This document shows, in pieces, positions 6,384 to 15,230 of a DNA stretch of 64,000 nt (its first letter is position 1; each line of letters starts with the position of its first letter). The position numbers and the translations under genes were made by a program. This DNA is from Burkholderia guangdongensis (GTDB taxonomy: Bacteria; Pseudomonadota; Gammaproteobacteria; Burkholderiales; Burkholderiaceae), in contig NZ_JACBNX010000004.1 in assembly GCF_013403875.1 (NCBI RefSeq), positions 306,001-370,000 on the forward strand, read 5' to 3'. Below the pieces are notes generated by a model. It saw nothing but the letters and a program-made list of their open reading frames with translations. It was not told the origin of the DNA and ran no database searches.

Positions 6384-8312
6384 TCAGCGCGCGTGCGGCT
6401 CCGGCGTGCGCACGTACACGCGCAGCATCTCGTCGCGATCGCCGGGGCGCGCACCGGACCAGAACGGCCGCCACGCGGCGCCGAGCGCCGGCGGCGCCGC
6501 GCGCGCGCCCTGCATGATGAGCCAGGTGCAGCTCGTCGCGTCGGGTTGCGGCACCGGCACGTGCAGGATTCCGGAGAAGTAGTACAGCATCGGCGCTTCC
6601 GATTCGCCGAGCCCGATGCTCGCCATGCAGTCGTCGTCGTTCCATTCGATCGCGAGATGCGCGTTCAGGTCGTCGAACACCGACCGGTAGCTCTTCGCGA
6701 CGTCCAGCCACGGCAGCAGCAGCGTATAGACGACCCCCCACGCGACGAGCGCGCCGGCGGTCCACGACAGCGCGCCGCGCCAGCGGCCGGTCGTGTGTAG
6801 CGCCGGCAACAGCCACAGCCAGCCGATCGTCAGCACGAGCGCGCCGATCACCAGGCCGGGCACGATCGGCATCGTCCAGTCGAGCGGCAGCCAGCGGCCG
6901 AGCGGCGCGAGCGCCGCATGCGAGATGCCCGGATCGGCCATCACCGACCAGGCGATCCAGGCGAGCAGCACGGCCGCGCCGAACAGCGCGCGGCTCAAAT
7001 AGTCCCACGCGACGTGCAGTCGGGCCGGGAGCCGCGCGATCGCCTGCGCGGCGACGAGTGCGAGCGGCGCGACGAACGGCAGGATGTAGACTTCGCGCGA
7101 CGTCGCGGCCATGTCCAGCACGACGAGCCCGATGCCGCCGAACAGCACCGGCAGCGCGACGCGCGGCGCGCGCCAGTCGCGCCACGCGCCGCGGGCGAGC
7201 GCGGCGAGCGCGAGCGGCCCGACCGGGAAGCCGACCGTGACGAGCGTGCGCCAGATGAAGAACGGCTTGTCGTTGCCGGCGCCGAGTTGCGGCACCGAGA
7301 AGCCGAAGAAACGGCCGACGTTGTTGTCCCAGAACCAGACCATGAACAGCGTCTCGGAGCGCACGAACAGCGCGGCGGGCCAGACGATCGCGAACGGCGC
7401 GAGCACCAGCGCAGCGACCGCGAGCGCGCGCCCGAACGCGCGCGTGCGGCACGCGGGGTAGAGCAGTAGCGCGCCGGCGAGCGTCGCGCCGAACACGAGC
7501 GGCACGAACAGTCCCTTCGACATCAGCGCGATGCCGACGCCCGCGCCGAACGTCGCGGCCGCACGGCGGCCGTGCGGTTGCGGCGTCAGGCCGGCGCGCG
7601 TCTGTCGGGCGCGCGCGTGCGCATCCACGACGAGTTCGAGCAGCCCGCAAAAGCCGATCGCGGCGCCGGCGAACAGCGCGACGTCGGTCATCAGGTCGTG
7701 CGTATGCTTGATCACGACGAGCGTGCCGGCCGCGAGCACGACGGGCCCGGCGACGCGCGCGTCGAGCCAGCGGGCCGCGCCGGTCGCGATGCGCGCGGCG
7801 CGTGCGGTGAAGCCGAACGCGAGCGCGGCGAACAGCGCGCTCGCGAGCCGCGCGGCGTCGTGCAGCGGCAGCACGCGCTGCAGCAGCCACGCGAGGCTCG
7901 CGGCGACCCAGTCGTACAGCGGCGGCTTCTCCATGAACGGCTGGCCCGCGTTGGTCGGCACGATGAAGTCGCCGGTGTCGAGCATGTGCTGGATGATGCC
8001 GAACGTGTAGGTTTCGTCCTGCTTCCACGGGTCGTGCCCGAGCACGCCGGGCAGCAGGTACGCGCACGCCAGCGCGACGACGAGCAGCCACGCGCGCCAG
8101 CCGAGGCCGGCGACGCGGTCGAGCGCGGGGATCGATACCCCTGCGGATGCACCAGCGGACGCACCGGCGCCAGCGGCCCCGGCAGCGGGCATCGCACGGA
8201 CGGCGGCGATGGAGGCGATGGAGGCAACGGAACGATCGCTTTCCGCGGACGGATGGACGTGACGGGGCGGGGCGGATGTGGGCCGCCGGCCGGGCGCTGC
8301 GGTTCCCTGCAT
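6384..8312 (-). CDS. GT39/ArnT-like membrane glycosyltransferase
   Basis: 642-residue polytopic protein. After a Ser/Ala/Gly-rich cytoplasmic N terminus (residues 1-70), a first TM helix leads to the periplasmic motif HDPWKQDETYTF, whose acidic pair is the catalytic feature of the dolichyl-phosphate-mannose mannosyltransferase/ArnT (GT-C) fold. MEKPPLYDW follows, then about ten hydrophobic segments. Such enzymes move sugars from polyprenyl-phosphate donors to lipid A, proteins or glycans. The acceptor cannot be deduced, and no lipid A modification operon is adjacent. The start is uncertain: ATG 8312 lacks an SD, and ATG 8192 (residue 41) would remove most of the low-complexity leader. Confidence 0.85.
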   Translation of the reverse strand: MQGTAAPGRRPTSAPPRHVHPSAESDRSVASIASIAAVRAMPAAGAAGAGASAGASAGVSIPALDRVAGLGWRAWLLVVALACAYLLPGVLGHDPWKQDETYTFGIIQHMLDTGDFIVPTNAGQPFMEKPPLYDWVAASLAWLLQRVLPLHDAARLASALFAALAFGFTARAARIATGAARWLDARVAGPVVLAAGTLVVIKHTHDLMTDVALFAGAAIGFCGLLELVVDAHARARQTRAGLTPQPHGRRAAATFGAGVGIALMSKGLFVPLVFGATLAGALLLYPACRTRAFGRALAVAALVLAPFAIVWPAALFVRSETLFMVWFWDNNVGRFFGFSVPQLGAGNDKPFFIWRTLVTVGFPVGPLALAALARGAWRDWRAPRVALPVLFGGIGLVVLDMAATSREVYILPFVAPLALVAAQAIARLPARLHVAWDYLSRALFGAAVLLAWIAWSVMADPGISHAALAPLGRWLPLDWTMPIVPGLVIGALVLTIGWLWLLPALHTTGRWRGALSWTAGALVAWGVVYTLLLPWLDVAKSYRSVFDDLNAHLAIEWNDDDCMASIGLGESEAPMLYYFSGILHVPVPQPDATSCTWLIMQGARAAPPALGAAWRPFWSGARPGDRDEMLRVYVRTPEPHAR

Positions 8313-8536
8313 GGAAAAAGTCTCGGGTCGTCGGGCCGGGCTCCGCGATGGGGTCGGACCGATTCTGTGTGGCCGCGCGGCGCGCGATGGATGAGCGGCG
8401 CTTCGGCTGCCGCGACGGCGCTAGTAGACCACGGATTGTTACGGATGTTTACGGAAAAACGTTTGGCGTGCGGCGATGCGCGCCCCCGGGCGGCGTAGTG
8501 TTGCGCGAGTGCAACACGAGGCGGCGCGAACGGGCG

Positions 8537-9313
8537 CTAACGCCCGCCGCCGACGTCGAGCAGCGCGCCGGTCGTGTAGGACGCGGCGTCGCTGAGCAGC
8601 CAGACGATCGCCTCGGCGATTTCGTGCGCGACGCCCGCGCGCCCGAGCGGCGTCTGCGCGCCGAGCCGCGCCGCGCGGCCCGGCTGGCCGCCGCTCGCGT
8701 GGATCTCGGTCTCGATCAGCCCCGGCCGGACCGCGTTCACGCGCACACCGTGCGGGCCGAGCTCTTTCGCGAGGCCGATCGTCAGCGTGTCGACGGCGGC
8801 TTTCGAGCCCGCGTAGTCGACGTATTCGTTCGGCGAGCCGAGCCGCGCGGCGATCGACGACACGTTGACGATCGCGCCGCCGCGTCCGCCGCGATCGGTG
8901 GACAGCCGGCGCGCGGCCTCGCGCGCGCACAGGTACGCGCCGAGCACGTTCGTGTCGAACATCCGCTTCAGTCGCTCGACGGGCATGTCGGCGAGCGGCA
9001 TCGACGGCGCAACGATCCCCGCGTTGTTCACGAGCGCGTCGAGACGCCCGAGCGACGCGGCGAGCGTATCGAACATCGCGATCACATCGGCCTCGACCGA
9101 CACGTCGCCGGCGACGACGCACGCGCGCCCGCCCGCGTCGCGCACCGCCTGCGCGGTCGCATCGGCCGCGGCCTGGTCGCGCGCGTAATTGATGCCGACG
9201 TCCCAGCCGCGCGCGGCTGCGAGGATCGCGCACGCGCGGCCGATCCCGCGGCTCGCGCCGGTGACGAGGACGACCTTGCGTTCGGTGGAATCCGGCGTGT
9301 TCGCGTCGCTCAT
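8537..9313 (-). CDS. SDR family oxidoreductase
   Basis: 258-residue classical short-chain dehydrogenase/reductase. The cofactor motif TGASRGIG lies at residues 18-25, NNAG in the middle, then the catalytic Ser (NVSSIA) and the YAGSK catalytic Tyr/Lys motif, and the PG motif (NAVRPGLIETEI). The basic residue in the glycine motif and the NYARD segment suggest NADP(H). The sequence is close to FabG-like or glucose/3-oxoacyl reductase paralogues, but the substrate is unknown. ATG 9313 matches the usual start just before the Rossmann strand. It lies 16 bases after the LOG gene in the same direction and may be co-transcribed. Confidence 0.88.
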   Translation of the reverse strand: MSDANTPDSTERKVVLVTGASRGIGRACAILAAARGWDVGINYARDQAAADATAQAVRDAGGRACVVAGDVSVEADVIAMFDTLAASLGRLDALVNNAGIVAPSMPLADMPVERLKRMFDTNVLGAYLCAREAARRLSTDRGGRGGAIVNVSSIAARLGSPNEYVDYAGSKAAVDTLTIGLAKELGPHGVRVNAVRPGLIETEIHASGGQPGRAARLGAQTPLGRAGVAHEIAEAIVWLLSDAASYTTGALLDVGGGR

Positions 9314-9329
9314 CGCGCGGCGCTCCGTG

Positions 9330-9911
9330 TCATTCGGTTTCGTCGGGCGCCCACTTGTCGAGCGCGGGCGGGCGGTAATGGCGCAACTGGTCGAGCAGCG
9401 CGGCCGGCTCGGCGTCGATGCAGAGCGCATCGAAGTACGTGCCGCGCATGAAGCCTTCGTCGACCGTGTGCCTGAGCAGCGCGATCAGCGGGTCGTAGAA
9501 CGCGTCGACGTTCAGCAGCGCGACCGGCTTGCGGTGATAGCCGAGCTGCGCCCACGTGTAGACCTCGAAGAACTCCTCGAGCGTGCCGGCGCCGCCGGGC
9601 ATCGCGACGAACGCGTCGGCGAGGTCGGCCATCATCTTCTTGCGCTGGTGCATGTCGGGCACGACGTGCAGCTCGGTGAGGCCGGTGTGGCCGACTTCCT
9701 TGTCGACGAGCAGCTTCGGGATCACGCCGATCACGCGGCCGCCGGCGTCGAGCACCGCATCGGCGATCGTGCCCATCAGGCCGACGCGGCCGCCGCCGTA
9801 CACGAGCGCGAGGCCCGCGTCGGCGAGCGCCTGGCCGAATGCGCGCGCGGCCTGCGCGTAGACGGGCCGCGCGCCGGGCGACGACCCGCAGTACACACAG
9901 ACAGCCTTCAC
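9330..9911 (-). CDS. LOG family protein (TIGR00730; cytokinin-activating-type phosphoribohydrolase)
   Basis: 193-residue Rossmann-fold protein with the LOG signatures GGGRVGLMG and PGGAGTLEEFFEVYTW. Enzymes of this family hydrolyse cytokinin riboside 5'-monophosphates or general nucleoside 5'-monophosphates to the free base and ribose 5-phosphate; many were misannotated as lysine decarboxylases. Translation starts at GTG 9911, which overlaps the stop of the upstream tetR gene by four bases (GTGA), so the two are translationally coupled. The downstream product SDYLDQL-type tail is short. The bacterial physiological substrate is usually unproven. Confidence 0.87.
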   Translation of the reverse strand: MKAVCVYCGSSPGARPVYAQAARAFGQALADAGLALVYGGGRVGLMGTIADAVLDAGGRVIGVIPKLLVDKEVGHTGLTELHVVPDMHQRKKMMADLADAFVAMPGGAGTLEEFFEVYTWAQLGYHRKPVALLNVDAFYDPLIALLRHTVDEGFMRGTYFDALCIDAEPAALLDQLRHYRPPALDKWAPDETE

Positions 9912-10645
9912 TTCGCGTCCTTCGCGGGGGCCGCGCCACCGGCGCGCGGCGTGCCGTCGCGCGGCGGCAGGTAATCGGTGAATTCGCGCTTCGGCAGCTT
10001 GCCGGACACCAGATCGTCGAACAGTTGCCGCGAGCGGCCGCGCAGGTACGGCGCCATCACCGAGATCACGTGCATGCTGACCTGGTGAAGCTCTTCGCGG
10101 ATCGCGTCCTGGTCGTTGTACTTGCGCGGATGCATCACGTACTGATACGACAGCCAGTACATCGCGATCACGGCCATGTTGGTGGCGATCACCTCGATCT
10201 CGGCGGGTGTCGCGACGAGTTCGCCGTCGGACACGAGCAGCTCGCACATCTCGCGCGCGAAGCGGACCTTGTGGCTGATGATCTGCTTGAAGTGCGTCTC
10301 CAGCGTGCGGTTGCGCGCGAGCAGATCGTTGAGGTCGCGGTACAGGAAACGATACGTCCACATGAAGTCGGCCATGTACTGCAGGTACGACCATGTTTCG
10401 TCGATCGTCGGACGGTGATCTTCGGGAAAGCGCAGGCGCTTTTCGATCGCCTGCTCGAACTGCGCAAAGATGCTGTTGATGATGTCGTCTTTGTTGCGGA
10501 AATGGTAGTACAGGTTGCCTGGACTGATTTCCATTTCCTCGGCGATCGTCGTCGTCGTGACGTTCGGTTCGCCGATCTCGTTGAAGAGCTTCAGAGACAG
10601 CTCGAGAATCCGTTCGCGCGTGCGGCGGGGAGGTTTCGCTTCCAT
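9908..10645 (-). CDS. TetR/AcrR family transcriptional regulator
   Basis: 245 residues. The N-terminal helix-turn-helix (about residues 10-55) includes TTTIAEEMEISPGNLYYHFRNKDD, a clear TetR recognition helix region. The larger C-terminal ligand domain is followed by a Pro/Ala-rich tail. The body contains several aromatic residues (WSYLQYMADFMWTYRFLYRD), compatible with a hydrophobic ligand pocket. The gene is coupled to the LOG gene by a GTGA overlap, and probably also to the SDR. It most likely represses its own transcript, but the effector is unknown. Confidence 0.88.
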   Translation of the reverse strand: MEAKPPRRTRERILELSLKLFNEIGEPNVTTTTIAEEMEISPGNLYYHFRNKDDIINSIFAQFEQAIEKRLRFPEDHRPTIDETWSYLQYMADFMWTYRFLYRDLNDLLARNRTLETHFKQIISHKVRFAREMCELLVSDGELVATPAEIEVIATNMAVIAMYWLSYQYVMHPRKYNDQDAIREELHQVSMHVISVMAPYLRGRSRQLFDDLVSGKLPKREFTDYLPPRDGTPRAGGAAPAKDAK

Positions 10646-10736
10646 GTCGTCCGGCCCTGTATGTGCCGGACGGGGCGAATGCGTTCGCTGCTGCGAGAGG
10701 TGTCCGGCGAGGGTTACTGTTCTAGTCTGGCGAACG

Positions 10737-10742
10737 ATTATA
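10737..10742 (-). promoter_or_regulatory. Candidate -10 element for the tetR-LOG-SDR transcript
   Basis: On the minus strand the sequence reads TATAAT exactly, about 92 bases before the tetR start codon. No good -35 is present at 17-18 bases. The 70-base region between -10 and start is AT-richer than its surroundings and would be the place to look for an autoregulatory TetR operator. Confidence 0.4.
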
Positions 10743-10811
10743 AACCCGGCTTCCGTTATGACGGTGCATTTCGTAATACCGGCCGGGCACGCGACGCCGC
10801 GCCGCGCCGCG

Positions 10812-11369
10812 CTAGCGCGTGCGCAACCAGTGCAGCACGACCGGGCCGAGCACGAAGCCCCAGGTCGTCACGCACGCGAACAGCGCGACCGTCACGGCCG
10901 CGCTGCCGAGATCCTTCGCGCGCTTCGACAGTTCGTGGCGTTCGAGCGAGATGCGGTCGATCGCGGCCTCGACGCTCGAATTGAGCAACTCGACGATCAG
11001 CACGAGCAGCACCGAGCCGATCAGCAGCGCGCGCGACGCGGCCGGCACCGGCGAAAATGCGCCGATCGGCAGCATCAGCGCGGCGAGCGTCAGCTCCTGG
11101 CGGAACGCGCTCTCCTCGCGGATCGCGACCTTGAAGCCGTTCACCGAATGCTTGAGCGCATACCACGCGCGCACGAAGCCGCGATTGCCCTTGTACGGGT
11201 TCGGCGGCAGCGGCGTCAGCGGATCGTCGGGGCCGAGCGGCTCGGGCGGTTCGGGCACATCCGTTTCGGGATGCGGATCTTCTTCGTCGTACGGACGATG
11301 GCGCGCGGCCGGCGCGGCGCGTGCCGGCGAGGCGGGGCGATGGGCTCGGGCGCGCGGCGGTCGTTTCAA
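10812..11369 (-). CDS. dgkA: Diacylglycerol kinase (DgkA) with a Pro-rich N-terminal extension
   Basis: About 185 residues from the TTG at 11369, which overlaps the stop of the glycosyltransferase (TTGA). The C-terminal ~120 residues are typical trimeric membrane diacylglycerol kinase: an amphipathic surface helix with EESAFRQE, then TM segments around ALLIGSVLLVLIVELLNSSVEAAIDRIS (with the conserved Glu and Asn of the active site) and a final helix. DgkA recycles diacylglycerol produced during periplasmic glycan synthesis. The first ~65 residues are Pro/Glu/Arg-rich and not part of the fold, so the true start could lie further in, but no ATG or GTG with an SD is obvious. Confidence 0.85.
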   Translation of the reverse strand: MKRPPRARAHRPASPARAAPAARHRPYDEEDPHPETDVPEPPEPLGPDDPLTPLPPNPYKGNRGFVRAWYALKHSVNGFKVAIREESAFRQELTLAALMLPIGAFSPVPAASRALLIGSVLLVLIVELLNSSVEAAIDRISLERHELSKRAKDLGSAAVTVALFACVTTWGFVLGPVVLHWLRTR

Positions 11370-12400
11370 ACGGCGGCACCTTCCGCGGACGGGAGCGCGG
11401 GTTTCGGCAGCGGCTTCAGGTGCGACGCGAACTGCTCGGACGCCGCGCGCCACGAGAAGCGCTCGGCCCATGCGCGCGCGTGCGTGCGCTCGATCTTCAG
11501 CGCTTCGAGGCAGGCCTCCTGCAGATCCTCGTGCATCGCGCCCGCGCCGCCGTCGCCGAGCACGTCGATCGGGCCGGTGACCGGGTACGCCGCGACTGGC
11601 GTGCCGCATGCGAGCGCCTCGAGCAGCACGAGGCCGAACGTGTCGGTGCGGCTCGGGAACACGAACACGTCGGCGGCCGCGTAGACCTTCGCGAGCTCGG
11701 CCTGCGACAGCACGCCGAGATAGTTCGCCTCCGGATAGCGCGACTTCAGCTCGGCGAGCGCGGGGCCTTCGCCCGCGACCCACTTCGAGCCGGGCAGGTC
11801 GACGCGCAGGAACGCCTCGACGTTCTTCTCGATCGCGACGCGGCCGACATACAGGAAGATCGGCCGCGCGGTGTTCAGGACCTTGGATTCCATCGGCCGG
11901 AAGATATCGAGATCGACGCCGCGTGTCCAGAGCACGACGTTCGTGAAACCGTACTGCTCGAGGTCGCGCTTCACCACGGGCGTCGGCGCCATCACCGCGA
12001 GCGACGGGCCGTGGAACCAGTGCAGGAAGCGGTAGGTCGCCGCGAGCGGAATGCCGAAGCGCGCCTGCACGTATTCGGGAAAGCGCGTGTGATACGCGGT
12101 CGTGTACGGCAGTTTGCGCGCGCGTGCGTAGCGGCGCGCGGCGAGGCCGAGCGGGCCTTCGGTCGCGATGTGCAGCGCGTCGGGCGCGAACGCGTCGATC
12201 CGCTCGCGCAGCCGACGGTACGGCAGGATCGACAGGCGGATCTCCGGATACGTCGGGCACGGCACCGTGCGGAACTCGAGCGGCGTCAGCAGCTCGACGC
12301 GGTGGCCGAGCGCGGACAGTTCGCGGGCCGTGCTCTTCAGCGTGCGCACGACGCCGTTGACCTGCGGTTCCCACGCGTCGGTGACGATCATGATCTTCAT
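11366..12400 (-). CDS. GT4-family glycosyltransferase
   Basis: 344-residue GT-B fold glycosyltransferase. The N-terminal acceptor domain begins MKIMIVTDAWEPQVNGVVRTL, with the Gly-rich loop of GT4 enzymes. The C-terminal donor domain has FLYVGRVAIEKN and the EX7E-type region PSRTDTFGLVLLEALACGTPV. The overall pattern resembles the mannosyltransferase/SqdX-like glycolipid glycosyltransferases (MgtA type). ATG 12400 has the SD AAGGA about 10 bases away and is preferred to GTG 12433. The gene ends in a TTGA overlap with dgkA and begins 29 bases after the LpxH-like gene, suggesting one envelope-lipid operon. Confidence 0.88.
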   Translation of the reverse strand: MKIMIVTDAWEPQVNGVVRTLKSTARELSALGHRVELLTPLEFRTVPCPTYPEIRLSILPYRRLRERIDAFAPDALHIATEGPLGLAARRYARARKLPYTTAYHTRFPEYVQARFGIPLAATYRFLHWFHGPSLAVMAPTPVVKRDLEQYGFTNVVLWTRGVDLDIFRPMESKVLNTARPIFLYVGRVAIEKNVEAFLRVDLPGSKWVAGEGPALAELKSRYPEANYLGVLSQAELAKVYAAADVFVFPSRTDTFGLVLLEALACGTPVAAYPVTGPIDVLGDGGAGAMHEDLQEACLEALKIERTHARAWAERFSWRAASEQFASHLKPLPKPALPSAEGAAV

Positions 12401-12429
12401 GCGGGCTCGATCCTTCCTGTAGGGGTGTG

Positions 12430-13404
12430 TCACGCAGTCGCTTTCGACTTGCGGGAAACGGTTTCGGGCGGCGTGCGCATCACCGTCCAGTAGACGATCT
12501 TCAGCTCGCCTTCCATCGTCTCGACGAGCGCGGACAGGCTTTCGACCCAGTCGCCGTCGTTGCAGTACAGCACGCCGTCGATGTCGCGGATCTCCGCCTT
12601 ATGGATGTGGCCGCAGACGACGCCGTCGCAGCCGCGGCGGCGCGCCTCGTCGGTCATCACGGTCTCGAACTGCGAGATGAAGTTCACCGCGTTCTTGACC
12701 TGATGCTTCAGGTATTGCGACAGCGACCAATACTGGAACCCGAGGCGGTTCCTGATCCGGTTGAACCAGCGGTTCAGCACGAGGATCAGCGTGTACAGCG
12801 TGTCACCGAGATACGCGAGCCACTTCGCGTGCTGGATCACGCCGTCGAACAGGTCGCCGTGCACGATCCACAGGCGCTGGCCGGCGAGCGTCGTGTGGAA
12901 CGCCTCGCCGCGCACCTGGATGTCGCCGAACGCGAGATCGCAGAATTGACGCGCGCCCTCGTCGTGATTGCCGGGGATGTAGACGACCTGCGTGCCCTTT
13001 CTCGCCTTGCGCAGGATCTTCTGCACGACGTCGTTGTGCGCCTGCGGCCAGTACCAGCCTTTCTTCAGCTGCCACCCGTCGATGATGTCGCCGACGAGGT
13101 ACAGGTATTCGGATTCGTTGTGGCGCAGGAAGTCGAGCAGATACGGCGCCTGGCAGCCGCTCGTGCCGAGATGGATGTCGGACAGCCAGATGGTCCGGTA
13201 GCGGTGCGCGGACGGCTCGTGGTCGTCGTGTTTCGCGGCGTCGCCGTCGTTGTTGTGCTGGCCGCGCACGGCCGACGCGACGGCATCGGCCGCGGCCGTG
13301 CCGGACAGGAAGGCGCTGGCGGCGGCGTGCGCGCCGAGCGGTTGACGGAACAGGGAGGTCTCGGACGTTTTATGGCCCATGCATGACTCGCGCCGGGATG
13401 ACAT
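12430..13404 (-). CDS. LpxH-like metallophosphoesterase (UDP-2,3-diacylglucosamine diphosphatase family)
   Basis: 324 residues (316 if ATG 13380 is used). All five calcineurin-type metal motifs are visible: SDIHLG, GDIIDGW, GNHDE, VHGDLFD and GHIHKAE. The family includes LpxH-type UDP-2,3-diacylglucosamine hydrolases of lipid A synthesis and related phospholipid-linked phosphoesterases of the LpxH2 kind. The ~65-residue Ala/His/Asp-rich N terminus is not conserved. Its position upstream of a GT4 glycosyltransferase and dgkA points to membrane lipid or glycolipid metabolism. Whether it is the essential lipid A enzyme cannot be told from this window. Confidence 0.82.
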   Translation of the reverse strand: MSSRRESCMGHKTSETSLFRQPLGAHAAASAFLSGTAAADAVASAVRGQHNNDGDAAKHDDHEPSAHRYRTIWLSDIHLGTSGCQAPYLLDFLRHNESEYLYLVGDIIDGWQLKKGWYWPQAHNDVVQKILRKARKGTQVVYIPGNHDEGARQFCDLAFGDIQVRGEAFHTTLAGQRLWIVHGDLFDGVIQHAKWLAYLGDTLYTLILVLNRWFNRIRNRLGFQYWSLSQYLKHQVKNAVNFISQFETVMTDEARRRGCDGVVCGHIHKAEIRDIDGVLYCNDGDWVESLSALVETMEGELKIVYWTVMRTPPETVSRKSKATA

Positions 13405-13474
13405 ACCGGCATTGCGCCATGCGGGCGTGACTGCGCCATGACAGTCACGAGACGTTCTTATTACGGACGGGGAT

Positions 13475-14002
13475 TCAAGCGCGCGGCAGCGCGACGATGC
13501 GGGTGCCGGCGAGGCGGTCGTGCGGAAACTGGCGGGCCGGATGCAGCCGCGCGGCGGCGGCCCACAGCGCGAACCAGACGGCCGCGGCCGCGAGCGTGCC
13601 GGGGACCGAGAAGCCGAGGAGCGGGTGCATGGCGAGCGGCGGCAGGAACCAGAGCCAGCCGAGCAGATAGCGCGCGAGCGCGCGGGCGGCGGACAGCGGC
13701 CGGCCGTCGGCGCCCTCGACGCGCAGGCGCCAGGTCTTCATCGGCAGCGTCTGGCCGCCGTGGGTCCAGAACCAGACGAAATACCCGCCGACGACGAGCG
13801 CGACCCACGCGGCGAGCAGGTTGTGGTGGACGAGGCCGTTGCGCTGCCCGGTCGCGAGCGCGAACGCGAGGCCCGCGAAGAACACGATGCCGAACAGCAG
13901 CACGCCTTCGTAGAGCAGCGCGGCGAGCCGGCGCCCGACCGACGGCGGGGCGGGCGGCGCGGCGGCGGTTGGCGCGGCGGCGGCGGCGGGTGAGCGCGGC
14001 AC
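13475..14002 (-). CDS. RDD family membrane protein
   Basis: 175 residues with an Ala/Pro-rich N terminus (1-20) and three or four TM helices. The RDD-type first helix region (GRRLAALLYEGVLLFGIVF) has the Arg, and the middle contains THGGQTLPMKTWRLRV, a hallmark of the family. RDD proteins have no single known function, though some act as Na+/H+ or heavy-metal transporters. It is the last gene of a four-gene same-strand cassette (sigma factor, DUF3619, DUF3106, RDD), starting 6 bases after the DUF3106 stop. Confidence 0.87.
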   Translation of the reverse strand: MPRSPAAAAAPTAAAPPAPPSVGRRLAALLYEGVLLFGIVFFAGLAFALATGQRNGLVHHNLLAAWVALVVGGYFVWFWTHGGQTLPMKTWRLRVEGADGRPLSAARALARYLLGWLWFLPPLAMHPLLGFSVPGTLAAAAVWFALWAAAARLHPARQFPHDRLAGTRIVALPRA

Positions 14003-14008
14003 GGCAGC

Positions 14009-14761
14009 TCAGGATCCGGTGAACATCGACGACGTGCCGGGCAGCGGCGGCTGCGCGGCAGGCGCCGGCGGCGCGGAGGCGGCCGCGGCGGCGGGGGCAG
14101 GCGGCTGCGCGGCCGCGGCGCCCGATGCGGCCGCGGGCAGCGCGGGCTGCAGGGCGGCCGCGGCGCTCGCCTGCAATTCGTGCGGCGCGAGGTGATGCTT
14201 GCCGGTCGGCGGCGCGCTGACGACGGTCGGCCGGCGGTGGCGCTCGATCGCCGCGAGGCGCTCCTTCTGCTCTTCGGGGAGCTGCTGATACGCTTTCCAC
14301 GCGCGCTCGCGCGCCTGCGCGGGGAGTTGTTTCGCGAGCTGGTAGTTCTCGCGTGCGTCGCTGCGCTGCTCCGGCGTCATCTTCGCCCACTGGGTCCAGC
14401 GCTCCTGCAGGCGCTTTTGCTCATCGGCCGGCAACTTCTGGAAACGTGCGGCGATCCGCAGCCATTTCCGCTTGCGGGTATCGCTGAACGAATCCCACTG
14501 GCCGGCGAACGGCGCGAGCGCCGCGCGCTGCTCGGGCGTCAGGCGCGCCCACGACAGCGGGCCGCCGGCGGCGGGCAGCGGGGTGAGGTTGAGATCGGTG
14601 GTCAGCGCGATCGCGGCGGACGCGAGTGCGGGGACGCTGGTCGCGGCGGCGATCGTCGTGGGCTGCGGGTGAAAGCGTGAATACGTGGCGACGTAGGCGA
14701 CGGCGATCGCGATCACGCATCCGAAGAATACGGCCAGGCCGCGTTTCTGACTCCCCCTCAC
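14009..14761 (-). CDS. DUF3106 family membrane-anchored protein
   Basis: 250 residues: a basic N terminus, one TM helix (about 8-28), an Ala-rich linker, and a charged helical domain made of repeated W...M(L)TPEQR-like units (WARLTPEQRAALAPFAGQWD, RKWLRIAARF, ERWTQWAKMTPEQR, AWKAYQQLPEEQKERL). It ends in an Ala/Pro-rich tail. These repeats define DUF3106 and resemble the LTxxQ-type helices of periplasmic stress sensors such as CpxP, which is an inference and not homology I can prove. It probably faces the periplasm. It lies 43 bases downstream of DUF3619 in the sigma factor cassette. Confidence 0.85.
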   Translation of the reverse strand: MRGSQKRGLAVFFGCVIAIAVAYVATYSRFHPQPTTIAAATSVPALASAAIALTTDLNLTPLPAAGGPLSWARLTPEQRAALAPFAGQWDSFSDTRKRKWLRIAARFQKLPADEQKRLQERWTQWAKMTPEQRSDARENYQLAKQLPAQARERAWKAYQQLPEEQKERLAAIERHRRPTVVSAPPTGKHHLAPHELQASAAAALQPALPAAASGAAAAQPPAPAAAAASAPPAPAAQPPLPGTSSMFTGS

Positions 14762-14804
14762 CCGTGCGATCCCCTCGTGTGTTGCGTTGGTTGGCGGCGC
14801 GCGG

Positions 14805-15230
14805 TTAGCGGGCGTGCGTCAGATACGCGTTGAACCCGTGATCGAGGTACGCGTTGAGCGGCAGGTTGTCGCTGAGCATCGCGGCGTCGATGTCGGCGAG
14901 TTCGGCGGTGCGCTGCATGTCTTCCCAGTACCCGATGCCGACGAGGCCGGCGACGAGCAGCGCGAGCGGCCACGCGCGCAGCAGGCGACGCCCGAGCGAC
15001 GCGGGCGGACGCCGGCCGGTGCGGGGCGGGCCGGACGTGGCGGGCATGCCGGCGAACGCCGGCACGAACACCGGCGCGGCGACGGGCTCGGGCTTCTTGC
15101 GCGCGAGCGCGGCACGGCGCGCGACGGCCAGCCGGTCGGTCGTGGCGACGGGCAGCGCGGCTGCGCGCTCGTCGAGCGCGCGGCGGACCTTGAGCGCGAA
15201 TTCGATTTCCTGGTTGGGAGCGGAGCTCAT
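14805..15230 (-). CDS. DUF3619 family protein, candidate anti-sigma factor
   Basis: 141 residues. The N-terminal half is soluble and charged (IEFALKVRRALDERAA...), followed by one TM helix (about residues 83-102, WPLALLVAGLVGIGYW) and a short outside tail. The start ATG overlaps the sigma factor stop by four bases (ATGA), the usual arrangement for sigma/anti-sigma pairs, and the single-pass topology fits a membrane anti-sigma factor. No zinc-containing ZAS motif (HxxxCxxC) is present, so the role is inferred from context only. Confidence 0.8.
   Translation of the reverse strand: MSSAPNQEIEFALKVRRALDERAAALPVATTDRLAVARRAALARKKPEPVAAPVFVPAFAGMPATSGPPRTGRRPPASLGRRLLRAWPLALLVAGLVGIGYWEDMQRTAELADIDAAMLSDNLPLNAYLDHGFNAYLTHAR

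Noticed and set aside
8313..8536. 224-base gap upstream of the GT39 gene
   Set aside because: No ORF with support, tRNA, hairpin with T-run or repeat was seen; the gap probably holds promoter sequence only.
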